A stretch of DNA of 64,000 bases from Flavobacterium sp. ACN6 (lineage in GTDB: Bacteria > Bacteroidota > Bacteroidia > Flavobacteriales > Flavobacteriaceae): NCBI RefSeq assembly GCF_002304005.1, contig NZ_MRCQ01000001.1, forward strand, positions 558,001-622,000, in the 5' to 3' direction. The translations under genes were made by a program, and so were the position numbers. The notes under the pieces are model-generated. The model made no database searches. It was not told where the DNA came from and saw nothing but the letters and a program-made list of their open reading frames with translations. Below, one piece after another: positions 26,913 through 36,867 of this stretch (its first letter is position 1; each line of letters starts with the position of its first letter).

Positions 26913-27530
26913 TTAATTTTTGAAATTAAAACTCACGACTGCTCCAAGGCCAAATTGAAAAGTCGAAATATAATCTTCAACTGCAACTGGCCCAACCCAA
27001 TAAGACCAATAATAACTTTCGCCAACTGCTGCAGACATCGATTGCAAATACGCATTAATATTTACAGAGACCGATGAAGCAGTTTTAATTTTTACCCCGC
27101 CCTTTACATCCCAGGCAAAGTATGTGCCACTTCCGCCCTGAGGCGATTCCACAATTCCAACACCTGCACCTGCACCCAAATAAGGAAGCAGATTTGATCC
27201 TGTATCAAAATAATACGTATAACCTGCTAGAATGAAATTAAATGCTCCCTTATCATTCGTATTTAATTGATTTCCAGCAGGACCATAAAATGGTATTTTA
27301 ACATCTGATCTTAAATACTTTAATTCAATAGAGTTGTTTGGTATAAAGAAATACTCCAGTCCTGCTCCATATTGAAAACCGTCTTCAATTGTCGCAGAAT
27401 AACCATCGTAATCCAGCTTGTCTGAAAAATTATAACCGCCATACAAATTAAGCGAAAAAGACCTTGCATCCTGAGCCTGCATTCCTATCACCGACAGAAA
27501 CGCAACTAATAATAAACTGTACTGTTTCAT
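26913..27530 (-). CDS. Outer-membrane beta-barrel protein
   Basis: 205 residues with a signal peptide (cut after MQA near 19). The mature protein is a run of alternating amphipathic strands with Gly and aromatic residues (FSLNLYGGYNF, GLEYFFIPNNSIELKYL, YLGAGAGVGIV) typical of an 8-strand OmpW/OmpA-like barrel. The end is VVSFNFKN. Function unknown. It has its own terminator and lies upstream of the response-regulator operon. Confidence 0.8.
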   Translation of the reverse strand: MKQYSLLLVAFLSVIGMQAQDARSFSLNLYGGYNFSDKLDYDGYSATIEDGFQYGAGLEYFFIPNNSIELKYLRSDVKIPFYGPAGNQLNTNDKGAFNFILAGYTYYFDTGSNLLPYLGAGAGVGIVESPQGGSGTYFAWDVKGGVKIKTASSVSVNINAYLQSMSAAVGESYYWSYWVGPVAVEDYISTFQFGLGAVVSFNFKN

Positions 27531-27567
27531 AATTTTGATTTTGATTTGTTAAATGGATAAATCAAAT

Positions 27568-27617
27568 TTAGCTTTTTTCTTTCAAAAAATGCATATATTT
27601 TGAAAGAAAAAAGCTAA
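27568..27617. terminator. Perfect 20-bp inverted repeat, likely terminator
   Basis: TTAGCTTTTTTCTTTCAAAA (27568-27587) is exactly inverted at 27598-27617 with a 10-base loop. It lies between two minus-strand genes, 43 bases past the stop codon of the BamA-like gene. Confidence 0.75.
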
Positions 27618-27660
27618 TTAATAAAACTTAAACAATTGGTAGTTAAAATATTATAGCAAT

Positions 27661-28932
27661 TCAGAATGTTTCTCCAGCATTTAAGTAAAAGGCTTTTGAA
27701 TTATTTCCCCACGCATAATCTAAAATTAGATTTGTCTTGGTCGCCTTATCAATTAAAAGTCTTAAACCAACTCCGGCCGCAGGCTGAATAGATTTAAAAA
27801 GCGAAAGATTGGTATCTGAATTACTGGCAGTAACAAAATTGGTAAAAACAGTACCGCTTAATAATTGATTGCAAGTAATAGGAAACCTGAATTCTGTAGA
27901 TAAATAAACTAGTCCATTTCCTCTAAATAATCCCTGAGTATAACCTTCGCCGCTCCTGCTCCTTTGATCCCAGCCAATTGCCGGTAAATTTAAATACGGA
28001 ACTTTTCCTCGGGTCACAAATTGTCCATACGTCCAAATGGCTAAAATATAGTGCGGATTTTTATGCGAAACTGGAATAAAATGTTTGTATTCTGCAAACA
28101 AAACGCTGCTGTAATCCTGATTTTTAAACAATACAGGATTAAAACGATAATTGATATTAGCAAACCAGCCTCTCGAAGCATTTACCTGATTATCTCGTGA
28201 ATCATGAACCAAATTTAGACTTACTCCGTTTAGAAAATATTCCAAATTATCGAAGCCGTATTTTTGGCTGTAGTTATAATGATAAGTCAAATTTCCATTT
28301 GCAACATCTAATTCCTTGTCATTAATATTCGAATACCAATCGATGTTTATACCGCCTCCGACATAGTAATTCTCTCTAACTTCAAAAGAAACGGTTTGAT
28401 GAAATTTTAAATAATTGTAATCCATATCTTGAGCGATAGAATCGATACTAAAGTTTTCTTTTTTACTGCGATGTGGTATAATATCGGTTCCTAAACCATA
28501 ATTGGGCTGCGAGAATAGATATAAACGATAATCGCCGCTTAAAAAGATTTTATTATTCTTAAGCAGAATATTGTTTTTGATATTCACCAGCCATTGGTTT
28601 TTCACTGTATAAGTAATTCCAACATTCGCAATCGAATATTTATCTTTTTCTTCTTTTCCCTTGAAAGTATATTGCGCAACTGCACCAAAAAAAAATCCCG
28701 TCGCGGGCTGAGAACCAATTGCGGGAATTACCAAAAAGAAATTGTTTTTTGTGGGTTTAACAACCAAAGCGTCGTCATGCTTTTTAAAAATATCAAAAAT
28801 GGTTTTAGGAGGACAAATTTCTGGATTTAAAATTTCTTCTTGAGAAAACAGGCTACATGAAATGAAAAACAATAACCCGAAGATTTTATACTTTTTGTAT
28901 AGAAAGGCATTATTTTTAAAAAATTTCACCAT
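27661..28932 (-). CDS. BamA/TamA-like outer-membrane protein (surface antigen D15 barrel)
   Basis: 423 residues with a signal peptide (hydrophobic about 17-30, SCSLFSQ cleavage region). The body is a transmembrane barrel rich in alternating aromatic strands, with the D15-type feature LNLVHDSRDNQVNASRGWFA and an end in NAGETF, an aromatic C-terminus as expected for BAM substrates. POTRA domains are absent or very short, so it is a reduced Omp85 member rather than BamA itself. Its role is unknown, possibly lipid or protein insertion. Confidence 0.82.
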   Translation of the reverse strand: MVKFFKNNAFLYKKYKIFGLLFFISCSLFSQEEILNPEICPPKTIFDIFKKHDDALVVKPTKNNFFLVIPAIGSQPATGFFFGAVAQYTFKGKEEKDKYSIANVGITYTVKNQWLVNIKNNILLKNNKIFLSGDYRLYLFSQPNYGLGTDIIPHRSKKENFSIDSIAQDMDYNYLKFHQTVSFEVRENYYVGGGINIDWYSNINDKELDVANGNLTYHYNYSQKYGFDNLEYFLNGVSLNLVHDSRDNQVNASRGWFANINYRFNPVLFKNQDYSSVLFAEYKHFIPVSHKNPHYILAIWTYGQFVTRGKVPYLNLPAIGWDQRSRSGEGYTQGLFRGNGLVYLSTEFRFPITCNQLLSGTVFTNFVTASNSDTNLSLFKSIQPAAGVGLRLLIDKATKTNLILDYAWGNNSKAFYLNAGETF

Positions 28933-29041
28933 TTAAAAAAGTTTATTTTTAGCAATAATCATCAACCTAACGTAAATATACTTCTAATTTTCAAAACCTT
29001 ACAACTTAAATTTAATTAAAACCAGATTTTTTAGAAAGAAA

Positions 29042-29067
29042 AAAGCCGCTAAAGAAATTAACGGCTT
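29042..29067 (-). terminator. Terminator of aspA
   Basis: AAGCCG and CGGCTT form a stem extended by near-matching flanks, with a T run on the minus strand, 25 bases past the aspA stop codon. Confidence 0.7.
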
Positions 29068-29091
29068 ATAAATATGATTTTAAAAAATATC

Positions 29092-30501
29092 TTATTTTGT
29101 AATAAACTTTGGATGTATTAAATTTTCTAACGAATAAATTTCATCCCATTTTTCCTGAGTAATCAGCTTTCGTTCTAAAACAGCAATTTGATGTACACTT
29201 TTGTTTGTTTTTAAAGCTTCGCCTGCAATACTGGCACTTTCTTCGTAACCAATAATTGGGTTCAACTGTGTAACGATTCCAATGCTGTTCATTACCATAT
29301 TATAGCAATGGTCCACATTTGCTGTGATTCCGTTAATACATTTATCGATTAAAGTTTGAATAGCATTTGAAAGATAATCTAACGAAGTAAACATAGCAAA
29401 AGCAATTACTGGTTCCATTACATTGAGCTGTAATTGTCCTGCTTCTGCCGCCATAGTTACCGTTAAATCTTGACCAATTACATAAAAACAAGTCTGATTT
29501 ACCACTTCTGGAATTACTGGATTTACTTTTCCTGGCATAATTGAAGAACCAGGCTGGCGTGCCGGCAGATTAATTTCATTTAAACCCGTTCTCGGCCCTG
29601 AACTCAACAATCTTAAATCGTTGCAAATTTTAGAAATTTTAACTGCAGAACGTTTTAATGTTCCCATAATTTGTACGTAAGCGCCTGTATCAACCGTTGC
29701 TTCAATTAAATCTGGCGAAAGCGTCAAAGGTATTCCAACTTCTTCTGCTAAATATTTTACACAAATTTCAGGATAACCTTCTGGTGCATTTACTTTTGTT
29801 CCAATAGCTGTTGCGCCCATGTTAATTTCTAATAATAATTCTTGGGCATTTTTCAAACGCTGGATATCTTCACCAATTGTGGTTGCATACGCTTTAAATT
29901 CTTGCCCTAAAGTCATAGGAACAGCATCTTGCAATTGCGTTCTTCCCATTTTTAAGACTTCTTTAAATTCTTCGCCTTTTTTAGCGAAAGCAACTTCTAA
30001 TCCTGCTAAAGTTTTAATGAAATTTTCCATTTTCAAATACAACGCAATTCTAAATGCAGACGGATAAGCATCATTTGTTGACTGCGAACAATTGACATGA
30101 TTGTTGGGATGCAGAAAATTATATTCTCCTTTTTTATGACCTAAATATTCCAGACCAATATTTGCAATTACTTCATTGGCATTCATGTTTACTGAAGTTC
30201 CTGCCCCGCCCTGAATTAAATCGCTTACAAATTCTTTATCAAATTTACCCGAAATAACCTGATCGCTTCCGTAACAAATGGCTTCTGCAATTTTAGCATC
30301 TATTGCATTACAATCTTTATTAGCCAATGCGGCAGCCTTTTTTACATATCCTAAAGCTTTGATAAACAAAGGTTCTTTTGAAATTGGAATTCCGGTGATA
30401 TTAAAATTTTCTACCGCTCTAAAAGTCTGGATTCCGTAGTATAAATGATTAGGGATTTCTAGTTCTCCTAAAAAATCATGTTCCTTTCTTGTTGGTTCCA
30501 T
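29092..30501 (-). CDS. aspA: Aspartate ammonia-lyase
   Basis: 469 residues, the usual aspartase length. It begins RKEHDFLGELEIPNHLYYGIQT and carries the lyase signature GSSIMPGKVNPVIPE, with the catalytic Ser in the flexible loop. It interconverts aspartate and fumarate plus ammonia in the cytoplasm. Fumarase C is the nearest alternative, but the N-terminal phrase and the MGRTQLQDAVPMTLGQEF block fit aspartase better. It is monocistronic with its own terminator and divergent from the pentapeptide gene. Confidence 0.92.
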   Translation of the reverse strand: MEPTRKEHDFLGELEIPNHLYYGIQTFRAVENFNITGIPISKEPLFIKALGYVKKAAALANKDCNAIDAKIAEAICYGSDQVISGKFDKEFVSDLIQGGAGTSVNMNANEVIANIGLEYLGHKKGEYNFLHPNNHVNCSQSTNDAYPSAFRIALYLKMENFIKTLAGLEVAFAKKGEEFKEVLKMGRTQLQDAVPMTLGQEFKAYATTIGEDIQRLKNAQELLLEINMGATAIGTKVNAPEGYPEICVKYLAEEVGIPLTLSPDLIEATVDTGAYVQIMGTLKRSAVKISKICNDLRLLSSGPRTGLNEINLPARQPGSSIMPGKVNPVIPEVVNQTCFYVIGQDLTVTMAAEAGQLQLNVMEPVIAFAMFTSLDYLSNAIQTLIDKCINGITANVDHCYNMVMNSIGIVTQLNPIIGYEESASIAGEALKTNKSVHQIAVLERKLITQEKWDEIYSLENLIHPKFITK

Positions 30502-30569
30502 ATAATAAAATTGATACGTTTTAACTTAAAAAATAAGCGTAAAGCTACATCAAATTATGGATAAAAAAT

Positions 30570-31238
30570 GTGAATGAAATCAAAATCATTTCCGATTTAG
30601 AAAGAATATTTTGTTCTAAATTATTACCTTTTCACCCTCAAATAATTATCAAAACAGAGTTGAAAAAAGAAAGCGAATATTTTCTTGATAAAGAATGCAA
30701 TACAATTACTTACGCCAAAGACGATCTTAATTTTAAAGATTTTGAATGCTGCGTTTTTAATGATTGTAATTTTTCTGCCTGCACTTTTTTAGCCGTTACT
30801 TTTATCGATTGTGTCTTTAATGACTGCATTTTTAATGAGTCTAAAATCAATTATGTAGCTTTTAGAACCGTTACTTTCAATCGCTGCGAAATTAAAGAAG
30901 TAAATTTCGCTATGTGCGATAAACTGATTTTTGAAGTTCGCTTTAATGACTGTATTTTGGATTTTTCAAAGTTTTATACCTTAAAACTAAAAGGAACCCC
31001 TTTTATCAATTGCAGTTTAATTGCCGTCGATTTTATGGCTGCAGATCTTACAGGAGTTGTATTTGATAATTGTGACTTGTATCGTTCCGAGTTTAATAAA
31101 GCCATCGCCAATAAAGCCGATTTTAAGACGAGTTATAATTATACTATTGATCCATCGAAGACTAAACTTAAAAAAGCTATTTTTTCTTTGAAACAGGTAA
31201 AAGGTTTATTGTTTAAGCATGATGTGGTTGTGAGTTAA
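30570..31238 (+). CDS. Pentapeptide-repeat protein
   Basis: 222 residues, starting at a GTG because no in-frame ATG exists upstream before a stop at 30540. From about 55 to 190 it is built of A(D/N)LxX-like five-residue repeats with Cys-rich phrasing (CCVFNDCNFSACTF, DCVFNDCIFNESKI), giving a right-handed beta helix. Length and layout resemble Qnr/McbG-type proteins that bind DNA gyrase, but the family is very common in Bacteroidota and most members are uncharacterised. It converges on a GNAT gene (20-bp gap). A quinolone role is not claimed. Confidence 0.85.
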   Translation: MNEIKIISDLERIFCSKLLPFHPQIIIKTELKKESEYFLDKECNTITYAKDDLNFKDFECCVFNDCNFSACTFLAVTFIDCVFNDCIFNESKINYVAFRTVTFNRCEIKEVNFAMCDKLIFEVRFNDCILDFSKFYTLKLKGTPFINCSLIAVDFMAADLTGVVFDNCDLYRSEFNKAIANKADFKTSYNYTIDPSKTKLKKAIFSLKQVKGLLFKHDVVVS

Positions 31239-31258
31239 CACAACCGTTTGCCGAAAAA

Positions 31259-31762
31259 CTATTTCAAGATTTCTTTCCCCATTACATAATCTTCCATTAA
31301 ATACCCATTTCCAATTTCTATATCGACTGTTTCTTTAATTTCGAAACCTAGTTTTTTATAAAAATTTAAAGCGGTATTAAAACGGTTTACGTTTAATAAA
31401 AGTTCTTTTGAATTATTTTCTGAAGCCAATTTCTCAATCGAATTAAAAACAATTTTTCCGTAACCTTTTCCCTGTGTTTCGGGCAGAAGGTATATTTTAT
31501 GGATTTTTGTAATGGCTTCGTTTTTATAATTGTGCTCAATTCCAATAAAACCGATTGTTGATTCAGAATCTGAAACCATATAAAACAGCTGTTCATTATT
31601 CAAAATTTGCTTAGATAGCGCTTCTGTAGAATAAATTAGATCTAACATATAATCTAATTGTGCTGCAGTTAAAATTTCGCCATACGTATTGGGCCAAGTT
31701 ATGTTTGCAATCTTTTGAATTTTAGCAATATCTTCAATTGATGCTTCAGTAATTTTAATCAT
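31259..31762 (-). CDS. GNAT-family N-acetyltransferase
   Basis: 167 residues covering a complete GNAT fold, with the acetyl-CoA motif IYLLPETQGKGYGKIVFNSI and the C-terminal segment ALNFYKKLGFEI. It follows guaC on the same strand with a 1-base gap, so the two are translationally coupled or in one operon. The substrate is unknown. Confidence 0.9.
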   Translation of the reverse strand: MIKITEASIEDIAKIQKIANITWPNTYGEILTAAQLDYMLDLIYSTEALSKQILNNEQLFYMVSDSESTIGFIGIEHNYKNEAITKIHKIYLLPETQGKGYGKIVFNSIEKLASENNSKELLLNVNRFNTALNFYKKLGFEIKETVDIEIGNGYLMEDYVMGKEILK

Positions 31763-31763
31763 A

Positions 31764-32804
31764 TTATTTTGTAAAAACTTGATTTTCCTGTTCGCTTACG
31801 CGGATGAAAGTCGTGCGTTTTGTTAATTCTTTTAATCTTGAAGCTCCTACGTAAGTGCAAGTGCTTCTAATTCCTCCTAAAATATCTAAAACAGTGTGAA
31901 TTACATCTCCTTTAAAAGGCACTTGAACTGTTTTTCCTTCGCTTGCTCTATATTCAGCAACTCCGCCAGAATGTTTATCCATTGCCGTTTTGGAGCTCAT
32001 TCCATAAAACTGTTTGAATTTTTCTCCCTTTACCTCGATTAGTTCTCCTCCGCTTTCGGTATGTCCAGCGAGCATGCCGCCCAACATTACAAAATCGGCT
32101 CCAGCGCCAAAAGCTTTGGCTACATCACCCGGAGTTGTACAGCCTCCATCACTTATAATATGTCCGCCTAAACCATGCGCAGCATCGGCACATTCAATAA
32201 TAGCAGACAGTTGCGGATAACCCACTCCTGTTTTTATACGCGTTGTACACACAGAACCGGGTCCAATTCCCACTTTTACTATATCGGCTCCCGCTAATAA
32301 TAGTTCTTCAGTCATTTCTCCCGTAACTACATTACCAGCAATAATTATTTTATCTGGATATTGTTTTCGTGTCTTTTTTAAAAATTGTACAAAATGTTCT
32401 GAATAGCCATTTGCAACATCAATGCAGATGAATTTCAGCGACGGATTTGCTGTAATTATTTTTCCGATTTTTTCAAAATCTTCTTTTCCTGTTCCTGTGC
32501 TTACAGCAATATAATCGTAAAAATCTGGAGTTACTTTTTGCAGAAAATTATTCCATTCTTCTAATGAATAATGTTTATGAATTGCTGTAAAAAGCTTTTC
32601 TCCTGCCAAAACCTGAGCCATTTCAAAAGTACCAACGGTATCCATATTAGCCCCCATGATCGGAATTCCTGTCCAAGAACTTGTGCTGTGCAAAAATTTA
32701 AAGTTTTGTTCTAATGAAACTTCCGACCTGCTTTTGAGCGTTGATCTTTTGGGTCTAAACATTACGTCTTTAAATCCTAATTTTAGGTCGGTTTCTATTC
32801 TCAT
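31764..32804 (-). CDS. guaC: GMP reductase
   Basis: 346 residues, almost collinear with the E. coli enzyme (347). It begins [20 protein letters not shown] and has the catalytic Cys in [20 protein letters not shown], the phosphate site [20 protein letters not shown], and the end [16 protein letters not shown]. It converts GMP to IMP with NADPH in purine salvage. It lacks the CBS domains of IMP dehydrogenase, which rules that out. A TATATTTG -7 box lies at 32827-32834 on the minus strand. Confidence 0.96.
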   Translation of the reverse strand: MRIETDLKLGFKDVMFRPKRSTLKSRSEVSLEQNFKFLHSTSSWTGIPIMGANMDTVGTFEMAQVLAGEKLFTAIHKHYSLEEWNNFLQKVTPDFYDYIAVSTGTGKEDFEKIGKIITANPSLKFICIDVANGYSEHFVQFLKKTRKQYPDKIIIAGNVVTGEMTEELLLAGADIVKVGIGPGSVCTTRIKTGVGYPQLSAIIECADAAHGLGGHIISDGGCTTPGDVAKAFGAGADFVMLGGMLAGHTESGGELIEVKGEKFKQFYGMSSKTAMDKHSGGVAEYRASEGKTVQVPFKGDVIHTVLDILGGIRSTCTYVGASRLKELTKRTTFIRVSEQENQVFTK

Positions 32805-32875
32805 GGTTCAAGATTTTGGTTACTCTCAAATATAAGAATTTTAGAATTTAGATTGAAGATTATAAAAACTTAAAA

Positions 32876-33036
32876 AATGAACGCCGATTAAACTGATTCG
32901 CTTTCGCGAAAACGCCGATTTAAACGGATTTTTATTTCTTTAATTTTCGTGAATTTCTCCCGAACCCTCGCTATCACTCAGCCTGACAACTGTAAAACTG
33001 AGACTGAGACTGAACACTAAAAACTGAACACTAAAA
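32876..33036. repeat. Intergenic words (CGCCGATT and GAACACTAAAAACT repeats)
   Basis: Two copies of ACGCCGATT(T)AAAC words flank TTCGCTTTCGCGAA near 32885-32930, and TGAACACTAAAAAC is tandemly repeated with a period of 14 at about 33011-33038, next to the miaE stop codon. These are the same style of short-word repeats seen in other spacers. Confidence 0.6.
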
Positions 33037-33037
33037 A

Positions 33038-33631
33038 CTACCCGTGAATCGTTTCTCCTTTTCCGTAATTAGTAATAATAGATTCCTCAAATGCAAGCCA
33101 TTCTCTCCAGCGTTTTTCAACATCAATTCCTGTACCGTATTTGCGTGCGTATGTAATGAATGTGGTATAATGTCCCGCTTCACTTTCCATTAATTCTCTG
33201 TAAAAAACAGCTAATTCTTCGTCCTGAATATTTTCAGAAAGGACTTTAAAACGTTCACAGCTTCTGGCTTCGATCATTGCTGAGAATAATAACCTTTCAA
33301 CCAAACCAGAAACACGGCTTCCGTCACCGCTTCTTCTCATGTATTGGTATAATTCGTTTACATAATCATCTTTACGCTCACGTCCTAATTTTAGTCCTCT
33401 TTTGATGATGATGTTATGCACCTGCTCAAAATGATCGATTTCTTCTTTGGCTAAAGCCAATAAATCTTTTACCAAATCTTGATGTTCAGAGTTATTGGTA
33501 ATAATTGTAATCGCGTTGGTAGCCGCTTTTTGCTCGCACCAAGCGTGATCCGTCAAAATTTCTTCTATGTTTTTCTCAACAATATTTACCCATCTTGGGT
33601 CGGTTGGCAGTTGTAATCTTAGTACGCCCAT
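33038..33631 (-). CDS. miaE: tRNA 2-methylthio-N6-isopentenyladenosine hydroxylase
   Basis: 197 residues of an all-helical ferritin-like diiron protein. Iron-ligand motifs appear in order: DHAWCEQKAA, EEIDHFEQVH, EARSCERF and ESEAGHYTTF. It would hydroxylate ms2i6A at tRNA position 37. Start MGVLRLQLPTDPRW is typical of the family. It is monocistronic, with word-repeat spacers on both sides. Confidence 0.93.
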   Translation of the reverse strand: MGVLRLQLPTDPRWVNIVEKNIEEILTDHAWCEQKAATNAITIITNNSEHQDLVKDLLALAKEEIDHFEQVHNIIIKRGLKLGRERKDDYVNELYQYMRRSGDGSRVSGLVERLLFSAMIEARSCERFKVLSENIQDEELAVFYRELMESEAGHYTTFITYARKYGTGIDVEKRWREWLAFEESIITNYGKGETIHG

Positions 33632-33637
33632 TTTTTT

Positions 33638-33772
33638 AAGTCTTAAAGTTTAAAAGTCGAAAGTCATAAAGTCATTAGAAACCTAAAAAGAAAAGTCGAA
33701 GATCAAAATTAAAATAGAATTTTACATTCCATTTCAAGACTTTTGACCTTCGACTTTAAGACTTTACGACTA
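33638..33772. repeat. AAGTCTTAAAGT inverted word repeat
   Basis: AAGTCTTAAAGT (33638-33649) is inverted as ACTTTAAGACTT (33753-33764). Inner words AAGTCGAAAGTCATAAAGTC and GACTTTTGACCTTCGACTT also pair. The imperfect hairpin fills the glyA-miaE gap. Confidence 0.8.
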
Positions 33773-33776
33773 TTTT

Positions 33777-35051
33777 TTAATATGCAAAAATTGGTCTTTC
33801 GCTCATTAATTCGTTTACTTCTTCAGCAACTTCCTCGATAAGATCTTCATTTGTATGATCTGTAAGAACTTTATCGATTAAAGCTACGATAGTTTCCATA
33901 TCTTTTTCAACTAAACCACGAGTTGTGATTGCAGCTGTTCCAACACGAATTCCAGATGTTACAAATGGTGATTTGTCATCAAAAGGAACCATATTTTTAT
34001 TTACTGTAATTTCAGCTTTTACTAATGCGTTTTCAGCTTCTTTACCAGAAATATTTTTATTTCTTAAGTCAATAAGCATCATGTGGTTATCAGTTCCGCC
34101 AGAGATAATATTGTAACCTCTTTTTACGAAAGCATCAGCCATTGCGTTTGCATTTTTTTGTAATTGCATTGCATAAGTAAAGAACTCATCTTTAAGCGCT
34201 TCACCAAAAGCAACTGCTTTAGCAGCGATAATGTGCATTAAAGGTCCACCTTGATTTCCTGGGAAAACAGCTAAGTCTAATAAAGAAGACATCATTCTGA
34301 TTTCTCCTTTTGGAGTTTTTAAACCTTGTGGGTTTTCAAAATCTTTCCCCATTAAAATCAAACCTCCACGTGGTCCTCTCAATGTTTTGTGAGTTGTTGT
34401 AGAAACAATATGACAATGAGGAATTGGATCATTTAATAATCCTTTTGCAATAAGACCTGCAGGGTGAGAAATATCAGCAAATAAGATTGCTCCTACGCTG
34501 TCAGCAATTTGTCTGAAACGAGCAAAATCCATATCACGAGAGTAAGCCGAAGCTCCAGCGATAATTAATTTTGGCTGTTCTTTAGTTGCTATTTCTTGAA
34601 TTTTATCATAATCTAAACGACCAGTCTCTGCATCTACTCCGTAAAAAACAGGACGGTATAAACGACCAGAGAAGTTTACAGGAGAACCGTGAGTTAAGTG
34701 ACCACCATGAGATAAATCGAAACCTAAAATAGTATCACCAGGATTTAAACACGCATGGTAAACAGCAGTGTTTGCCTGAGATCCTGAGTGAGGCTGTACG
34801 TTTGCGTATTCAGCACCAAATAATTCTTTAGCTCTGTCAATAGCAATCTGCTCGATAACATCAACGACTTCGCAACCGCCGTAGTATCTTTTGCCAGGAT
34901 AACCCTCAGCATATTTGTTAGTTAAAACAGAACCAGCTGCTTCCATTACTTCATCACTTACAAAATTCTCTGAAGCAATAAGCTCAAGTCCGTGAATTTG
35001 TCTTTCTTTTTCCTCTTGGATAAGATCAAAAATTTGTTCGTCGCGTTGCAT
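33777..35051 (-). CDS. glyA: Serine hydroxymethyltransferase
   Basis: 424 residues from the ATG at 35051 ([18 protein letters not shown]). A longer frame opens at a TTG and is rejected. PLP-enzyme signatures are [22 protein letters not shown], and the PLP Lys in [14 protein letters not shown]. It interconverts serine and glycine with tetrahydrofolate in the cytoplasm. It is divergent from fahA over a 109-bp region that holds promoters for both directions. Confidence 0.97.
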   Translation of the reverse strand: MQRDEQIFDLIQEEKERQIHGLELIASENFVSDEVMEAAGSVLTNKYAEGYPGKRYYGGCEVVDVIEQIAIDRAKELFGAEYANVQPHSGSQANTAVYHACLNPGDTILGFDLSHGGHLTHGSPVNFSGRLYRPVFYGVDAETGRLDYDKIQEIATKEQPKLIIAGASAYSRDMDFARFRQIADSVGAILFADISHPAGLIAKGLLNDPIPHCHIVSTTTHKTLRGPRGGLILMGKDFENPQGLKTPKGEIRMMSSLLDLAVFPGNQGGPLMHIIAAKAVAFGEALKDEFFTYAMQLQKNANAMADAFVKRGYNIISGGTDNHMMLIDLRNKNISGKEAENALVKAEITVNKNMVPFDDKSPFVTSGIRVGTAAITTRGLVEKDMETIVALIDKVLTDHTNEDLIEEVAEEVNELMSERPIFAY

Positions 35052-35095
35052 TTCTATGTTTTTCGTTAATTTCACGCAAAAATACAAAAAAACGT

Positions 35096-35125
35096 TTGTC
35101 AAACTGCTAGATTATGATATATTTG
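35096..35125 (+). promoter_or_regulatory. fahA promoter
   Basis: TTG (35096-35098), 19 bases, then TATATTTG (35118-35125), the consensus Bacteroidota promoter, 35 bases before the fahA start. A possible opposing -7 box for glyA (TATTTTTG on the minus strand) is at 35077-35084. Confidence 0.75.
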
Positions 35126-35160
35126 ACATACAATTTTTCAACAAATAATTAACATTAAAC

Positions 35161-36444
35161 ATGCCTATAACCGCCAACGATACCAGTAGAAAATCATGGT
35201 TAGAAGTGCCAGAGACTAGCGACTTCCCTATTCAGAATATCCCTTTCGGTGTGTTTCTTACCAAAGAAAATGTCGTTACTGTAGGTACAAGAATTGGCGA
35301 TTACGCTATAGATTTAGGGGCTTTACAACAATTAAACTATTTTGAAGGAATAGATTTAACAGATGATATGTTTATGCAGGATACGCTGAATGATTTTATT
35401 TCTGACGGAAAAAAAACATGGCGTTTGGTTCGAAATCGTATCGCTGAGATCTTTGACGAAAACAATCCACAGCTAAGAGATTCAACAAAAGACCGAGATA
35501 TTGTTATATTTAATATCGACGATATAGAGATGCAATTACCTGTTTTAATTGGTGATTACACAGATTTTTATTCTAGTAAAGAACACGCTACCAATGTAGG
35601 GAAAATGTTCCGAGACCCAGAAAATGCACTTCTTCCAAACTGGTTACACATTCCAGTTGGTTACCACGGAAGAAGTTCTACGATTGTTCCGTCTGGAATT
35701 CCGGTTCACAGACCAATGGGACAAACGTTGCCGGCAGGGGAAAAATATCCTGTTTTTGGTCCGTCTCGTTTAGTAGATTTTGAATTGGAAACGGCTTTTA
35801 TTACAACCGATGTGAATATTATGGGAGAAAATATCCCTACATATGAAGCTGAAGATTATATTTTCGGAATGGTTTTATTAAATGACTGGAGCGCGCGAGA
35901 TATCCAAAAATGGGAATATGTGCCTCTAGGACCATTTTTAGCAAAAAACTTTGCAACTTCAATTTCACCTTGGATTGTAACTATGGATGCTTTGGAGCCT
36001 TTTAGAACAAAAGGACCTAAACAAGATCCGTCGCCGCTTCCTTATTTACAGACAAAAGGAAAGAAAGCTTTCGATATTCATTTAGAGGTTTCTTTAAAAC
36101 CTGAAGATGCAGAAGAAACTGTAATTTCTAAATCTAATTTTAAATATTTATACTGGTCAATGAGCCAGCAATTGGCGCATCATACTTCAAACGGATGCCG
36201 CGTAAATTCTGGTGATATGATGGGTTCAGGAACTATTTCTGGACCAACTCCTGACAGTTTTGGTTCTATGTTAGAATTAACGTGGGGCGGGAAAAATCCG
36301 CTGAAATTAAATGACGGAAGTGAACGTAAGTTTATTGAAGATAATGACACGGTAATTATTAGAGGTTTCTGCGAAAATGCCGAAGTAAGAATTGGTTTTG
36401 GAGAAGTTGCAAGTCAGCTTTTACCTCCATTTATTAGACCATGA
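35161..36444 (+). CDS. fahA: Fumarylacetoacetase
   Basis: 427 residues with an N-terminal SH3-like domain (about 1-120) and the C-terminal beta-roll hydrolase domain. The active-site block HATNVGKMFRDPENALLPNW...IPVGYHGRSS contains the catalytic His, and metal ligands lie in the following VDFELETAF and NDWSARDIQ segments. It cleaves fumarylacetoacetate to fumarate and acetoacetate, the last step of tyrosine catabolism. No other tyrosine-degradation gene is in the window. Confidence 0.96.
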   Translation: MPITANDTSRKSWLEVPETSDFPIQNIPFGVFLTKENVVTVGTRIGDYAIDLGALQQLNYFEGIDLTDDMFMQDTLNDFISDGKKTWRLVRNRIAEIFDENNPQLRDSTKDRDIVIFNIDDIEMQLPVLIGDYTDFYSSKEHATNVGKMFRDPENALLPNWLHIPVGYHGRSSTIVPSGIPVHRPMGQTLPAGEKYPVFGPSRLVDFELETAFITTDVNIMGENIPTYEAEDYIFGMVLLNDWSARDIQKWEYVPLGPFLAKNFATSISPWIVTMDALEPFRTKGPKQDPSPLPYLQTKGKKAFDIHLEVSLKPEDAEETVISKSNFKYLYWSMSQQLAHHTSNGCRVNSGDMMGSGTISGPTPDSFGSMLELTWGGKNPLKLNDGSERKFIEDNDTVIIRGFCENAEVRIGFGEVASQLLPPFIRP

Positions 36445-36485
36445 AGAGAAAATAAAACACATTAATTGTAACGTATTTATATAAT

Positions 36486-36521
36486 AAAAAAGCTTGTTAG
36501 TATTTTCTAACAAGCTTTTTT
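36486..36521. terminator. Bidirectional terminator between fahA and the toxin gene
   Basis: AAAAAAGCTTGTTAG/CTAACAAGCTTTTTT, a perfect 15-bp stem with loop TATTTT and A/T runs on both sides. It serves fahA (+) and probably the toxin gene (-). Confidence 0.9.
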
Positions 36522-36576
36522 TATGTTTTGAATAATTTTGCAAAATCCCGAAATTTTCGATACCACAAATATAAAA

Positions 36577-36867
36577 TTAAGGTTTCTTTTGAGGACTTCT
36601 GGAAGTATGAAATACAGAATGAATAATAATATCGATTCCGATAATTTCATAAATAATTACAAATGGAAATTTGACCAAAGGCAATTCTCTATAATATGGT
36701 TTCTTTTTTATTTCAAATAATTCCGGATTAGCCTTTATTACTTTTAGATAAGATTTCAAATAAGATAGAAATTGTTTGCCTAAACCTTTACTTCTGCTTT
36801 CGTAAAACTTAATAGATTTATCAATTTCTTTTTCTGCTAATGGTAAAATTTTAAGATTAAAGACCAT
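36577..36867 (-). CDS. RelE/ParE-superfamily toxin
   Basis: 96 residues from the ATG at 36867, since the longer frame starts with TTG. The layout is typical: ILPLAEKEIDKSIKFYESRSKGLGKQFL at the start, then KPYYRELPLVKFPFVIIYEI and the end IIHSVFHTSRSP. Such toxins cleave mRNA on the ribosome (RelE) or poison gyrase (ParE); the central YRELPLVKFPFVI phrase fits the ParE-like side. It overlaps the antitoxin by 11 bases. Confidence 0.88.
   Translation of the reverse strand: MVFNLKILPLAEKEIDKSIKFYESRSKGLGKQFLSYLKSYLKVIKANPELFEIKKKPYYRELPLVKFPFVIIYEIIGIDIIIHSVFHTSRSPQKKP

Noticed and set aside
30570..31238. Pentapeptide protein as a Qnr quinolone-resistance determinant
   Set aside because: Length and fold are similar, but pentapeptide proteins are too diverse, and no Qnr-specific residues can be claimed from the sequence alone.
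34981..35160. Glycine or folate riboswitch upstream of glyA
   Set aside because: The gap to the divergent fahA gene is only 109 bases, mostly promoter sequence, and no riboswitch-like structure is visible.
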